A stretch of 64,000 bases of DNA from Caldilineaceae bacterium (GCA_958295845.1 OY282376.1:1315022-1379021), one strand, 5' to 3'; shown: positions 9,691 through 20,057, numbered from the stretch's first letter. Made by a program: numbers and translations. The notes: generated from the letters alone by a model not told the origin.

Positions 9691-10556
9691 GCATCCTCGT
9701 CGACAATGACACCCGCCTGCTTGTGCAGGGAATCACCGGAAGCCAGGGCGCCTTCCACGCAGAGCAGATGATCCAGTACGGCACAAGTGTCGTGGCCGGG
9801 GCCGTGCCCGGACGCGGCGGTCAATGGGCCGTCGGCAACACGCCCGTTTTCGATACCGTCCACGAAGCCGTCGCCACAACCGACGCCAATACCAGCATCA
9901 TCTTCGTTCCCGCCGCCTTCGCCGTTGACGCCCTCCTCGAGGCCGCCGACGCCGGCGTCGCACTCATCGTTTGCATCACCGAGAACATCCCCGCCCTCGA
10001 CATGGCCCGCGCCCGCGCCTACCTGGATTCAACCGATTCCCTGCTGATCGGGCCCAACTGCCCCGGTCTCATCTCCCCGGGTACCGCCAAAGTCGGCATC
10101 ATGGCCGGCCACATCCACACACCCGGCAATGTCGGCATCGTCAGCCGCTCCGGTACGCTCACCTACGAGGTCATCTATGCCCTGACCGCGCGTGGAATCG
10201 GCCAGAGTACCGCAGTCGGCATCGGCGGCGACCCAATCAAGGGCCTCAACTTCCTTGACGTACTACAGATGTTTGAACAGGATTCCGGTACCGAGCAGGT
10301 CGTCCTGATCGGGGAGATAGGCGGAACCGACGAGCAGGTCGCCGCCGACTACATTAGAACGGAGATGAGCAAACCGGTGACCGCTTTCATTGCCGGCCAG
10401 ACCGCTCCGCCCGGCAAGCGCATGGGCCACGCCGGCGCAATTATTTCAGGCGGCGAAGGCACCGCCGCCGAAAAGATCGAAGCGCTCCAGGATGCCGGCG
10501 TCGCCATCGCCCGCCATCCCGAGGAGATCGCAGAACTGGCCTCAAAGAATATCTGA
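9687..10556 (+). CDS. sucD: Succinate-CoA ligase subunit alpha
   Basis: A 289-residue CoA-binding subunit. Visible are the N-terminal CoA-binding [14 protein letters not shown], the [11 protein letters not shown] segment and the active-site phosphohistidine at about H248 in [16 protein letters not shown]. Family length is normal. Its ATG lies within the stop region of sucC. The next gene, acetyl-CoA synthetase, follows after about 77 bases, so acetate and succinate CoA thioester metabolism are grouped here. Confidence 0.95.
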   Translation: MSILVDNDTRLLVQGITGSQGAFHAEQMIQYGTSVVAGAVPGRGGQWAVGNTPVFDTVHEAVATTDANTSIIFVPAAFAVDALLEAADAGVALIVCITENIPALDMARARAYLDSTDSLLIGPNCPGLISPGTAKVGIMAGHIHTPGNVGIVSRSGTLTYEVIYALTARGIGQSTAVGIGGDPIKGLNFLDVLQMFEQDSGTEQVVLIGEIGGTDEQVAADYIRTEMSKPVTAFIAGQTAPPGKRMGHAGAIISGGEGTAAEKIEALQDAGVAIARHPEEIAELASKNI

Positions 10557-10633
10557 TTCACCGTCAGAACCTGTGCTATCATAGTTGCAAATCCCGCAGC
10601 GGATTATATAGACACTGAAAGAAGGAGGGTAGA

Positions 10634-12565
10634 ATGTCGGAACAGAGCTCAAACGGCCAGGCTATCGAGGTCGCGGCCGCCGACAGCGAACTGTACCAAC
10701 CGTCGCCAGAGGCGGTCGCTAACGCCGTCGCGCCCAACTATCTCCAACTGCGCGGCGAAGCGCTCGCAGATATCGAGGCCTACTGGGACGCCCGCGCACG
10801 CGAGATGATTGACTGGTTCGAGCCCTACGAAAAGGTGCTCGACGACAGTGGCGCGCCGTTCTACAAGTGGTTTGTCGGCGGCAAAACCAATATCGCCTAC
10901 AACGCATTGGACAGGCACGTAAATTCCTGGCGCAGGCACAAGCTGGCCCTGATCTTTGAAGGCGAAGAGGGCGACAAACAGAACTACAGCTATTACCAGC
11001 TCTGGCAGGAAGTCAATAAGTTCGCCAACGTGCTCAAGGGCAAGGGTGTTGGCAAGGGCGACACCGTGACCATCTACATGGGACGGACCCCCGAGCTGAT
11101 GATTGCGATGCTGGCCGTCACCAAGATCGGCGCCGTACACTCCGTCGTTTACGGCGGGTTCAGCGAGCAGGCCCTTGCCAGCCGCATCGACGACGCCCAG
11201 TCCAGGGTGCTGATCACCTCTGACGGCGCCTGGTTACGCGGCAAAACGGTGAACCTCAAGGACATTTCTGACGAGGCAGTCAAACGCAGCTCCATCGTAG
11301 ATACCGTCATCGTTTACCAACGTACCATGCAGGACGTTCAGATGACGCCCGGCCGCGATCACTGGTGGCACGAGGAGATGGCCCTCCCCATCGCCAGCCC
11401 TATCTGCGAGCCGGAGCCGATGGACGCCGAAGATCCCCTATTCATCCTCTACACATCCGGCACGACCGGCAGACCTAAAGGTGTCCTCCATACCTGTGGC
11501 GGCTACCAGGTCTACACCGCCACGACGCTGAAGTATGTCTTCGACCTCAAGGAGGACGACCTCTGGTGGTGCGCCGCCGACCCCGGCTGGATTACCGGAC
11601 ACAGCTACATTGTCTACGCGCCGCTGATCCTTGGCTCTACCGGCTTCATGTACGAAGGCGCGCCCGACTACCCCCACCCAAATCGCTACTGGAAGCTCGT
11701 CGAGGATTACGGCATTACCATTCTTTACACCGCGCCTACCGCCATTCGCGGCCTGATGCGCTTTGGCGATGCCTGGGCCGAACAGCACGACCTGTCCAGC
11801 CTGCGCCTCCTCGGCAGCGTCGGCGAACCGATCAACCCGGAAGCCTGGCGCTGGTATCACCGTGTCATCGGCCGCGAAAACTGCCCGATTATGGACACTT
11901 GGTGGCAGACCGAAACCGGCGGTTTCATGATCACGCCCACACCGGTTGTCGCTCTCAAACCGGGCAGCGCCACGTTGCCGTTCACCGGCATCGAAGCCGA
12001 CGTCGTGCGCGAAGACGGCTCCACCTGCGAGCCGAACGAGGACGGCTATCTCGTCGTCAAGCGACCCTGGCCGGGAATGGCGCGTACTGTCTGGGGAGAC
12101 CCGGACCGCTATGTCGAACAGTACTGGTCCGAATTCGCCCAACAGGGCTGGTACTTCACCGGCGACAGCGCCCGCCGCGACGACGACGGCTACTTCTGGA
12201 TCATCGGCCGTATGGATGATGTAATTAAGGTCAGCGGTTACAGGCTCGGTACCGCCGAAATCGAGAGCGCACTCGTCAGCCACCCGGACGTTGCCGAGGC
12301 CGCCTGCGTGGGCATTCCCCACGAGCTGCGCGGCAACGTGATTCACGCCTTCTGTATCCTCAACGACGGCGTCAGCGGCAGCTCCGATCTGGTCGATGCC
12401 CTCAAACTTCATGTGCGCCACGAAGTTGGGCCGATCGCCGTGCCCTCTGAGCTGAGCATCGTCGACGGCCTGCCCAAGACACGTTCCGGCAAGATCATGC
12501 GCCGGCTGCTCAAGGCCCAGGTCCAGGGCCTGCCAATCGGCGACGTAAGCACTCTGGCCGACTAG
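10634..12565 (+). CDS. acs: Acetyl-CoA synthetase (AMP-forming)
   Basis: A 643-residue adenylate-forming enzyme that makes acetyl-CoA from acetate, ATP and CoA. FILYTSGTTGRPKGVLHTCG is the P-loop-like AMP motif, WWQTETGGFMITP the A5 region, WYFTGDSARRDDDGYFWIIG the A7/A8 hinge, and PKTRSGKIMRRLLK carries the catalytic, acetylatable lysine. Length fits Acs. The ATG at 10634 follows GAAGGAGG. The extended N terminus (about 30 residues rich in polar residues) is slightly longer than usual. Convergent with scpA across a strong hairpin. Confidence 0.93.
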   Translation: MSEQSSNGQAIEVAAADSELYQPSPEAVANAVAPNYLQLRGEALADIEAYWDARAREMIDWFEPYEKVLDDSGAPFYKWFVGGKTNIAYNALDRHVNSWRRHKLALIFEGEEGDKQNYSYYQLWQEVNKFANVLKGKGVGKGDTVTIYMGRTPELMIAMLAVTKIGAVHSVVYGGFSEQALASRIDDAQSRVLITSDGAWLRGKTVNLKDISDEAVKRSSIVDTVIVYQRTMQDVQMTPGRDHWWHEEMALPIASPICEPEPMDAEDPLFILYTSGTTGRPKGVLHTCGGYQVYTATTLKYVFDLKEDDLWWCAADPGWITGHSYIVYAPLILGSTGFMYEGAPDYPHPNRYWKLVEDYGITILYTAPTAIRGLMRFGDAWAEQHDLSSLRLLGSVGEPINPEAWRWYHRVIGRENCPIMDTWWQTETGGFMITPTPVVALKPGSATLPFTGIEADVVREDGSTCEPNEDGYLVVKRPWPGMARTVWGDPDRYVEQYWSEFAQQGWYFTGDSARRDDDGYFWIIGRMDDVIKVSGYRLGTAEIESALVSHPDVAEAACVGIPHELRGNVIHAFCILNDGVSGSSDLVDALKLHVRHEVGPIAVPSELSIVDGLPKTRSGKIMRRLLKAQVQGLPIGDVSTLAD

Positions 12566-12572
12566 ACCAAAA

Positions 12573-12610
12573 CGGGGGCCGGCATCGCATCAAAGCGACG
12601 CCGGCCCCCG
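12573..12610. terminator. Bidirectional GC-rich hairpin between acs and scpA
   Basis: An inverted repeat with arms CGGGGGCCGGC and GCCGGCCCCCG, extended by an inner TCGC/GCGA stem with one A-C mismatch. It lies between the convergent ends of acs and scpA. There is no long T tract on either side, so termination strength is uncertain. Confidence 0.6.
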
Positions 12611-12642
12611 CTGTACTGCAACGTAACACCCCCAGATTTCGA

Positions 12643-13395
12643 TTACTGAATGCCGCGCAGCATTATCTCTCCGAAGGTCTCCTCCTGTTCCGCTGCGATC
12701 TCTTTCTGCTTGATCAGCTCCAGCACGGCCAGAAACGTAACGATTACCTCCGGGCGGCTCCGGCTCTGGGACAGTAGCGTCGAAAAGGGCACAGCGCTGC
12801 CCGCGGCGCCGTTCCTGCCCCACTGGCCTCTGATCCGTTCGCGAATCGCCTCGATCTTCTCGGCAACGGTAATGGGGTAGGACCGAACAGAGGGTAGAGC
12901 CGGTTCGCTGGGAAGGTTGTTCAACGCCCTCTGGGCCGCATCCGCCAGCTTCTCGATAGTCAGTGCCGACAGATCCAATCTGCGGTCCAGTTGCGGCGGA
13001 GTCAATCGGGCGCTGGTCCGCAACCCGATCGAAGCGCGCAGCCGCAGCTCGCCGGTCGCGGCTCTGAAGCGGCGATAGTCCAGCAACTGCTGGATCAACC
13101 CCTCGCTTTGGCTTTCTTCCTCATCCTCCTCATCTTCCGGGTGGGGCAGCAGGCCCCGGCTCTTAATGTAGAGAAGCCGGGCCGCCACCACCAGAAAGTC
13201 GGCCAGCGCATCAGGTTCAACATCCTGCATCACTTCGATCGCGCGCAGGTACTGGTCCGTTATCGCCACCAGCGATACTTCCGTAATATCCAGTTCTTCA
13301 CGTTCGATCAGATGGAGTAGTAGCCCGATCGGGCCGTCAAAGATGGGGAGGCTGACCGGGTAACCGGCGCCAAGGGGATTGAGGTCCGTTTCCAT
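12643..13395 (-). CDS. scpA: Segregation and condensation protein A
   Basis: A 250-residue kleisin of the SMC-ScpAB chromosome condensin. The N-terminal FDGPIGLLLHLIEREELDI is the diagnostic ScpA start, followed by LADFLVVAARLLYIKSRGLLP, then an acidic EDEEDEEE linker at about residues 107-114. The C-terminal winged-helix ends in VVTFLAVLELIKQKEI-like sequence that contacts the SMC head. No scpB lies beside it. The gene starts five bases after the stop of the large cell-wall protein gene, so it is probably transcribed from that gene's promoter. Confidence 0.9.
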   Translation of the reverse strand: METDLNPLGAGYPVSLPIFDGPIGLLLHLIEREELDITEVSLVAITDQYLRAIEVMQDVEPDALADFLVVAARLLYIKSRGLLPHPEDEEDEEESQSEGLIQQLLDYRRFRAATGELRLRASIGLRTSARLTPPQLDRRLDLSALTIEKLADAAQRALNNLPSEPALPSVRSYPITVAEKIEAIRERIRGQWGRNGAAGSAVPFSTLLSQSRSRPEVIVTFLAVLELIKQKEIAAEQEETFGEIMLRGIQ

Positions 13396-13400
13396 GCCGG

Positions 13401-16400
13401 CTACGACTCGAGCAGGGTTCGGAAACGTCGTCCATCGTGGGCTAGCTGCAAGAGTCTCTGCGTGGCCGATATGGCATCGGAGTCATCCAGGTGGTCGACC
13501 TCCACCCCTGCATCCACTAAGCGTTGCTCAGCTTCCGCCGTCGAGATCATCCCCGTCCCGACCAGAGTCACATACCGCGCCTGCAATGCATCTTCCAGGA
13601 GGGTGCCCGCGTCCGGCTTGAACTCGTCAAAATAGTGGCTCGCCTGCACCACTGTCTCGGCCATCGACTCCTCAGACGGAAACAGGACGTAGTGATACGC
13701 AGGGTTCCCGCTCTGGACGCGCTCGATCTCTTCGATGAGTGTGTCGCGCCACTTCTTTCCCTCCAACCATTCACTGCCCGGGCAGGGGGTGGAATTGTAC
13801 GAAAACTCATTGTGCCCCAAGACATCGACAGGTTGCAGTCCGAACTCCTGCAACAACCATGCAATCAGACGGGCCCCAGAGTGTATCTGCTGCCGTGTCG
13901 GCGTGGAACCGTTCATAAAACTCCCGGCGAAAGCGACGCCAATCGCATTCGAGTTGTGCCTGTCCACGTGGTGCGTACGCAGCTCCACCGGCTGAGTCTG
14001 CAGAATCTCACCATCTACGGGGATGAAATAGTGGTAACCGATGCCCGACCAGGCACTCTTCCCCCGATCCAGATCTTCGTCAACGTGCGTTTGGGCAATG
14101 TGCTCTGGCCCGACATGCGGCGGCAAAGCCGTATGATGGACTGCTACATGGGTGATGGCCGCCAGTTGGCGCCGCCGGTACTGCATCGTAGGATGTCTGG
14201 GCAGGGCACGGCTGATATCCCGAATCTGCGGCTGGGCTACCAGCTCCCGCTGACTTGGCTGATCTCGTGCGTCCTGGGCTTCCTGCCGCAACTGTTCACT
14301 TTCGCCGCCCAGCGCTTCCAGTAGGCCGCCCGTTGCATTCTCTCCATTCGCCACGGAACCTGCCCCGTCGCCGGTTCTCGCATCATCGGTCGCTGGCGTA
14401 TCTTCTCCCGTCCGCACCGCGTTGATCAGAACGTCCTTCCAACGCCGTCCTTGCAGCCACTGCTCCCCAGGCGAAGTGTGGTTGATAAATTCGTTCACCC
14501 CGCGAATGCTGGCAAGCCTCAGCTGCGGGAACGTCTCCATCAGCCACGCGATCAGCTGCCGCCCAGACTTGATCTGTGCCGGGCTCGGAATATCATCATT
14601 GAATTCCCCGGCAAAGCCGATGTTGATCGCCCTGGCAATATACGGAACCTTTCCATCGACCGCCTCCAGCAACGGTTGTGTCTGGTAAATCGCGCCGTTG
14701 GAGGCAATGAAAAACTGATAGAGAATTCCCGGCAGACGGCGATGGAACGCCGCCGCAATCGTCTGTAGCGGCGTGATCGGCGGCGCGGCAGTGTGGTTGA
14801 TGACGATGAACTCGACATCGTCCGCCTCACGCTGGACAAAGCGCTGCGAATCACGCGGCAGGCGATCGATCACATCCTCGATCGGGGGTCTCGGGGCCGG
14901 TATCCTCTCCGGCCCGCGCGCAACGGAGCTGTCGTCTATCGCACCGAAAGCCTCCCCCTCCACCCCTTCTGCCGGTGGCGAAAGTGGGGAATTGGTGAGA
15001 AACTGGACGATGTTCTTGTTGAGGGCGTTCTTCCAGGCAGGACCGTTGTCGAATGTACTCCCGGGGCTGGACGTGTCCAATAGCTCGCACATGCCAACCA
15101 CGCTCTGCGCTGTCAGCTGGAAACGAGGCAGTTTCCACGCGCACAGCTGCGCCGCCGCAGTCAGTTGCGCCGGAGGCGGCACAGCTTCGTCGAAATTCCC
15201 TTCCAGGCAGATGTTCACGCCGGTCAGGCTCCACTCCGCCTCATCGTTTACCACAGCCTCGTCCGCGGCCACCTGAAAGATCTCTCCCGATTCCAGCACG
15301 AAGTAGTGATAGGCAATTCCTGGGTAACCCTGCGAAATATGCGCCTGCGCAACCGTCTGAATCGGCACACCCGAGGGCGCGGCCGTGTGACAAATCACCA
15401 ACCTCCGGATCTGATCGAGCGTACGTAGTGCGAACGGATTGTCACCGAGCGGTAGCGTAGTAGAGATATCGACGACAGGTGGCCCCTGGGGCGCAGAAGA
15501 AGAACGCGCTTCCGTTTGGACCGGCAATTCAGGTGTCGGTTCCGGTTGCGGCGCCGGTTCAGCCGTTGCCCTTTCCTGCTCAACAGTATCAGGCGCGGGC
15601 ACTGGAGCCTGCTCGACTTCAGCCGTCTCGGGCGCCGCGCTCACACTCAGCCAGCGAGTAAGAATGTCCGACTGCATTGTCTGGAACCAGTTTTCGCCGC
15701 CGCTGATCAGATCCAGGACAAGCGTGTAGTTGCCTGGCCGTTCGGGGATAACCATCTGCGCGTCTATGGTGACCGTCTCGCCCGGCGCTACGTCGTCGGG
15801 CAGTGCCGTCAGTACGGGGCGGCCGTCGGGGAAAGGAAGCTCTTGCCGGTTCTGGAAAAAATGATAGCCGAGAGCAACCGGTTGCGGACCCTCAGCGGGC
15901 CAAGCGATTGTGCCGATGTTTTTGACCGTTACCGGGAAGCTGACACGTTGGCCAGGGTAAAGCGGGCTGGGGGGCCTCCCCTTCAGCCACTGCACCCTGT
16001 ATACCATCCCGCGGCCCATTCTCATCTCTTCGGTAACTTCGACCTCTGGCGGCTCCTCTACGGCCTCGGCCGGCCTGCGCGCTGCCCTGGGCTCCGGCTG
16101 GGGATCCTGTTGGCGGTCCGGCTGGCTGTCAAACTGCTGCCATTCCCTCGGTTCTGGCCGGCTCAGCTCTGCCTCTACGTTCCAACGATAGTCGTGCCGC
16201 AAAGCAGCACGGAAATCCTCGATGACCCCCCCTTTACCCTTGATGTGCCAGCGGTCCAACTGCGGCCAGCGGTACAGCACCATCGCCTGAATCTTCTGTG
16301 CGTTCTGCCGGTTCCAACGATCGATTTCCGCGTAGGCTGACTGTATCCAGCCCCGGTTTACATTTTCCCAAGGTCCGCTCTGGTCCGTTTCCGTTACGTA

Positions 16401-17228
16401 TACGGGCAGATGGCGCATGTTAACCGGTATCGCGTGCATAAAGTCCCGGTATGCCTGAAAATGACAGTGATGCTGGGGAAAGTCCGGTAGTCTGCTGTTA
16501 TCCAAAATCAGGGTAGGATTCGCACCGTGTGTAAAGGTATGCAACGTGATTCCGTCGCAACCGCTTGCGCCGCATTGCAGCAAAATGTCCTGAAAATACT
16601 TGATCCAGTCGCCGTTGGGATTGCCTGGATAGACTGTCTGGGTATTCCATGGCGCTACCGCACCCACCAGGACCTGGTCATCTTCATGACCTTCCAGGCC
16701 GTGAATCGCCTGCCGGCACATACCGTAGCAGTTGGCGTAGAGTTGGGGTGTGATCAGCTCCTCATCTTCCCTGACTTCCTGTGCCGCTGCCCTGTCGGTT
16801 GCGTTTAGCAGAGCGCTGAACCGTTCAGGCAGGCTGCGCAGTGTCGGGTCACCCGCGGGCGCGTCGCCAAAGTGCTTGCGCGATTCAAGCGCAGACGCCG
16901 TACTGGGCCGCCCGATCGCATAGTTCATCTCGTTGCCGATTACCCAGCGGCTGCATCCCTTGCTGGCGGCCACAAAATTCGCGCAGCGACGCGCAAAGTT
17001 GGCGTATTCGCTGCTCAGAGGCAGCGTTCCCTGGGGAAAGTGGCCATTGTTCAGGCAGACAATGACGCCCAAACCCTGACGGCTGAGTGAACTGTAATCT
17101 TTGCCCGTGAGATCGTTCGGATCATGCCCGACAACTTCACTGAAGACAATCCAGCCCTGTTTCCTGGCCGCGCGCATATGATCTTCGCCGCCAAAATCGT
17201 GGATGCCAAAGAGGAATTCGCTACTCAC
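13401..17228 (-). CDS. GH-like / Ig-like / triple PGRP-amidase cell-wall protein
   Basis: A 1275-residue mosaic protein. Residues 1-350 resemble a clan-A glycoside hydrolase TIM barrel, with a WVIGNEMNY acid/base motif (E100) and VYVTETDQ (E280) as a possible nucleophile. Residues about 420-530 form an NBR1-like Ig domain (PLYPGQRVSFPVTVKNIG). Three amidase-2/PGRP domains follow at about 605-740, 803-935 and 1020-1170. Only the third keeps the metal set: HH at 1031-1032, H1139 in GHNEF and C1149. In repeat 1 these become C613-H614, M713 and S721; in repeat 2, N811-H812, V911 and S919. Pro/Glu-rich linkers separate the modules. No signal peptide is visible at the GTG start, so export is unexplained. 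Confidence 0.75.
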   Translation of the reverse strand: MSSEFLFGIHDFGGEDHMRAARKQGWIVFSEVVGHDPNDLTGKDYSSLSRQGLGVIVCLNNGHFPQGTLPLSSEYANFARRCANFVAASKGCSRWVIGNEMNYAIGRPSTASALESRKHFGDAPAGDPTLRSLPERFSALLNATDRAAAQEVREDEELITPQLYANCYGMCRQAIHGLEGHEDDQVLVGAVAPWNTQTVYPGNPNGDWIKYFQDILLQCGASGCDGITLHTFTHGANPTLILDNSRLPDFPQHHCHFQAYRDFMHAIPVNMRHLPVYVTETDQSGPWENVNRGWIQSAYAEIDRWNRQNAQKIQAMVLYRWPQLDRWHIKGKGGVIEDFRAALRHDYRWNVEAELSRPEPREWQQFDSQPDRQQDPQPEPRAARRPAEAVEEPPEVEVTEEMRMGRGMVYRVQWLKGRPPSPLYPGQRVSFPVTVKNIGTIAWPAEGPQPVALGYHFFQNRQELPFPDGRPVLTALPDDVAPGETVTIDAQMVIPERPGNYTLVLDLISGGENWFQTMQSDILTRWLSVSAAPETAEVEQAPVPAPDTVEQERATAEPAPQPEPTPELPVQTEARSSSAPQGPPVVDISTTLPLGDNPFALRTLDQIRRLVICHTAAPSGVPIQTVAQAHISQGYPGIAYHYFVLESGEIFQVAADEAVVNDEAEWSLTGVNICLEGNFDEAVPPPAQLTAAAQLCAWKLPRFQLTAQSVVGMCELLDTSSPGSTFDNGPAWKNALNKNIVQFLTNSPLSPPAEGVEGEAFGAIDDSSVARGPERIPAPRPPIEDVIDRLPRDSQRFVQREADDVEFIVINHTAAPPITPLQTIAAAFHRRLPGILYQFFIASNGAIYQTQPLLEAVDGKVPYIARAINIGFAGEFNDDIPSPAQIKSGRQLIAWLMETFPQLRLASIRGVNEFINHTSPGEQWLQGRRWKDVLINAVRTGEDTPATDDARTGDGAGSVANGENATGGLLEALGGESEQLRQEAQDARDQPSQRELVAQPQIRDISRALPRHPTMQYRRRQLAAITHVAVHHTALPPHVGPEHIAQTHVDEDLDRGKSAWSGIGYHYFIPVDGEILQTQPVELRTHHVDRHNSNAIGVAFAGSFMNGSTPTRQQIHSGARLIAWLLQEFGLQPVDVLGHNEFSYNSTPCPGSEWLEGKKWRDTLIEEIERVQSGNPAYHYVLFPSEESMAETVVQASHYFDEFKPDAGTLLEDALQARYVTLVGTGMISTAEAEQRLVDAGVEVDHLDDSDAISATQRLLQLAHDGRRFRTLLES

Positions 17229-17682
17229 GGTTCGCAGATCTTGTCAGGTTTCAAGTGGGTGGAGGCCGCTGGCCCAAATCTCCCGCGGAAAAAATCGCTG
17301 CGGTCGGCATGTCGACCGCCCCATCATCATTCGTCGGTGTACTGCTAGACCAACTGATGCCTCGTGCAAACGGGGAAGACTGGGCACAGTTTAGAAGGCC
17401 AAAACATTGTAATACAGGGGAAAACTTTCAGCAAACATTCGCAAAAAAAGCCCGTTCGAACAGTGCATCCTCAGGGATCTGCAGCATCCGCCGTCGGGCC
17501 TTCCTGACTGCGCTGTGCCTGCCCCCAGGGAAGGACCCCCCTTCCCTCTTCCATCCGCGAACAGCCAGCATCGGGACAGATCGGCTCAGAGTTCGTGTGA
17601 TTCGTCACTTGACCGGTTGGATCCCAGCCTCGGCCTGTTCGCGCGCCAAAACACAGCCTTCTGAACCGAGGGCTAACCAATC
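17229..17682. other. Gene-free stretch between two minus-strand genes
   Basis: About 450 bases. No convincing protein-coding frame, promoter pair or hairpin with a T tract was seen. An A-rich patch (about 17415-17460) makes it less GC-rich than its neighbours. It presumably contains the promoter of the large cell-wall gene. Confidence 0.4.
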
Positions 17683-19890
17683 TCAAGCCTGTATCTGGAC
17701 ACGATTGAGCAATCGCAGGAGAGGCCCACGCTGTTCCATCCCGCTCTCCCCGTATTCGCTCAAGCCCAGGTATACACTGCGCCGCGCACGCCGCAAGAGT
17801 CCGATCGACAAGCGCCGCAGGTTCTCCTGGCGGCTTCGAATCTCCTCCGCATCACCCCAAATCTTTTCCCGCGGCCAGTTTCTTGAAAGCACATGGGGAT
17901 GGGTCAACGGCTGGTGGATGCGTTGCCACCAGCCTTCCGCGCCGATGTCGAGCCAGAACTGCACATCCACCACCCGGTTCCGCATCAAAAAAGTGTATGC
18001 CGGCGCAATTAACACGGCATCATCCTCGACTGTCCAAGCCGGCACATAAAGCGCCCCCAGCGCTCCGCTCTCTACCAGTTCAATGTAGGCGCGGCCAACC
18101 TCGAGCTTCGGCGGGCTCCCCTCATCAGATGAACCGGCGGCAACCGGAGATTCCTCTTCCGCGCCAATTCTCCCGCCCTGCCCTCCAATCGCCCAACGGA
18201 ACTCTCGCGCCGAACGCGCGAGCCGGTCGGTCATCCGGGCAGCATCAGGCTGTTCATGGAATCCGAAACCGGGCTGGCTCAGAAGCTCGCCAAAAAGACG
18301 GGCGAAGAATCGGTCCAGCGGCGAGAATTCACTCTCCGCCCGGTAGTCGGCCAACCACTTGCGCAACCGTTCGTAAAGCTCCCCGCTGGCAAACGAGACC
18401 CGCTTCTGCACATCGCTCCGCAGACCTGCAAAGTCCCGCAGCGCCACGCCAGCGGCGTCGCGTGCATTGTACGTCGCCTGCGCCAGCACGCTGGCCCGCA
18501 CAGGATCCAGCGGGTCGATTGCATTCTCCAGAGCCAGCGCAACGTCTTCCCGCGGCGGCCGCCGCTGCCAAATCGGATGAGCGAGCGCGGCCAGGGTGAG
18601 CAGCGTTCGCACTGCCGGCTCCGCGTTCAGGGCCCGGCTGGGTCGGTGGCTGGTCGCCGGAACATCTCTTTCCTCCAACCTGGACAACAGGCTGAACCGG
18701 AGGGCATCGCTCACAAACGGTGCCAGAACCACGATTTCGCTCGGCGCGACCCCCTCTTCCTTCACCTGTCGCTCGATCCCGTCCACCGCCCATTCGATCA
18801 TCTGGGGATAGAACCGGTGTGAGCGCTCGGGAAACACAATCGGGCTTTCAGCCGGCAATTCGGTTACTCCGTCCGCGTTTCCCTCCCCGGTGACATCGAC
18901 TGCCCGGCGGTTTACGGCATGGTTAATTCGACCGATCAACGCTGAGGACCCAGGCGCCGCGACGAGCGAATTCTGCAGCCGAATCCGCTTCTCCGTGTAG
19001 TGAGCCAATCGCTCCGCATTCTCCGCGTCCGCCCCCAAGAATGCCCGGTAGCCGCCATCCTCATCGACCGCGATCAATGCGCTTTCCAACTGGGGAAGCC
19101 AGAGGCGCACCATCTCCTGCGCCGCGTAAGTTTCCTCCTCGGCATTGTCAAATATCAGATGCCGAAAGCTGCGAAACAGGTGGGTCCGGCACCATTCGTG
19201 CTCGAGTATCACCCGCAAGAAGATCTGCATCTGCAGGCTGTAATCAACCAGCGACTCCTCCAAACACAGCTGTCGAAACGCCTGACTAATGCGGCGCGCC
19301 GTTCGCAGAACATTCAAACGCGCCACCATCTTCTCCCCCGGCGGTACCGTGCTCTCCAGCCGGCCGTAGGCCTCCTCCAACGAGAAGCCGTGAAGCGCCG
19401 CTTTGTTGAGATTGTCCAGCATCTGGCTTACGATGCGACCCCTCTGCAATCGAATCGCATCGAATTCCCCCTGCTGCGCCGCACTCTCCACGAGGCCGGC
19501 CATGTGGTACTGCGTCGTCTCCAGGTTGAGGAAGGTCGGCTCCCTGCTCGGGTCGGCAAAACCGGCGGCGCGGGCAGCCAGCGGCCAGTATAGCGCCACA
19601 CTCGAACGCGCCAGAGACGCTGTCGTAGTCACCTGCACCAGCGCCCCCGCAGGCACGTCGGAACTGCGCAGCGCCTTATGATATGGCTGTCCAAGACTGG
19701 GCTGGGGCACCAATACCAATATCTGGTCGCCCCGAACTCGCTCCTGGCGCAGAAGCCAGAGCACGCGCCCGATCGCCGCTGTCGTCTTACCGGCGCCAAA
19801 GGGCCCGCTCAAATAAAGTGTATTGAACTGAAGAATCGACCCGTCGGTATCGGAGCCGGTCTTGAGCCGAGAAGCTGCGGAATTTTCCAT
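17683..19890 (-). CDS. UvrD/AddB-like superfamily 1 ATPase (diverged helicase)
   Basis: A 735-residue P-loop protein. LSGPFGAGKTTAAIG near residue 30 is Walker A, LRHLIFDNAEEETYAAQEM resembles the UvrD Walker B/motif II with DE changed to DN, and the C-terminal LLRRARRSVYLGLSEYG matches motif VI (the TRARxxLY type). The preceding FWLDIGAEGWWQRIHQPLTH segment resembles motif V of AddB/RecB-like proteins. No PD-(D/E)XK nuclease domain is clear. Motifs Ia, III and IV are hard to place, so a regulatory or structural ATPase is possible. Stands alone, upstream of the cell-wall gene. Confidence 0.55.
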   Translation of the reverse strand: MENSAASRLKTGSDTDGSILQFNTLYLSGPFGAGKTTAAIGRVLWLLRQERVRGDQILVLVPQPSLGQPYHKALRSSDVPAGALVQVTTTASLARSSVALYWPLAARAAGFADPSREPTFLNLETTQYHMAGLVESAAQQGEFDAIRLQRGRIVSQMLDNLNKAALHGFSLEEAYGRLESTVPPGEKMVARLNVLRTARRISQAFRQLCLEESLVDYSLQMQIFLRVILEHEWCRTHLFRSFRHLIFDNAEEETYAAQEMVRLWLPQLESALIAVDEDGGYRAFLGADAENAERLAHYTEKRIRLQNSLVAAPGSSALIGRINHAVNRRAVDVTGEGNADGVTELPAESPIVFPERSHRFYPQMIEWAVDGIERQVKEEGVAPSEIVVLAPFVSDALRFSLLSRLEERDVPATSHRPSRALNAEPAVRTLLTLAALAHPIWQRRPPREDVALALENAIDPLDPVRASVLAQATYNARDAAGVALRDFAGLRSDVQKRVSFASGELYERLRKWLADYRAESEFSPLDRFFARLFGELLSQPGFGFHEQPDAARMTDRLARSAREFRWAIGGQGGRIGAEEESPVAAGSSDEGSPPKLEVGRAYIELVESGALGALYVPAWTVEDDAVLIAPAYTFLMRNRVVDVQFWLDIGAEGWWQRIHQPLTHPHVLSRNWPREKIWGDAEEIRSRQENLRRLSIGLLRRARRSVYLGLSEYGESGMEQRGPLLRLLNRVQIQA

Positions 19891-20057
19891 TGTGGTTGGA
19901 CTTTACTGTCGCAGAGGAGATGCTGGGCGTGCCTCCGGCTTACGTGACGGACACTCGCCGGATGCCCAAGTGGCAAAGTGGAACGTTTCCGATTCTGAGC
20001 GCGCGCACGCGGGGGCACATCAATGCCCCCGCATCTGCGCAGAATGGCTGCCTCAAT

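Noticed and set aside
11438..12421. Long open frame antisense to acs
   Set aside because: A shadow of the high-GC coding strand; its protein has no family features while acs is certain. The same applies to other long antisense frames at 5.4, 8.6, 28.7, 45.9 and 54.3 kb.
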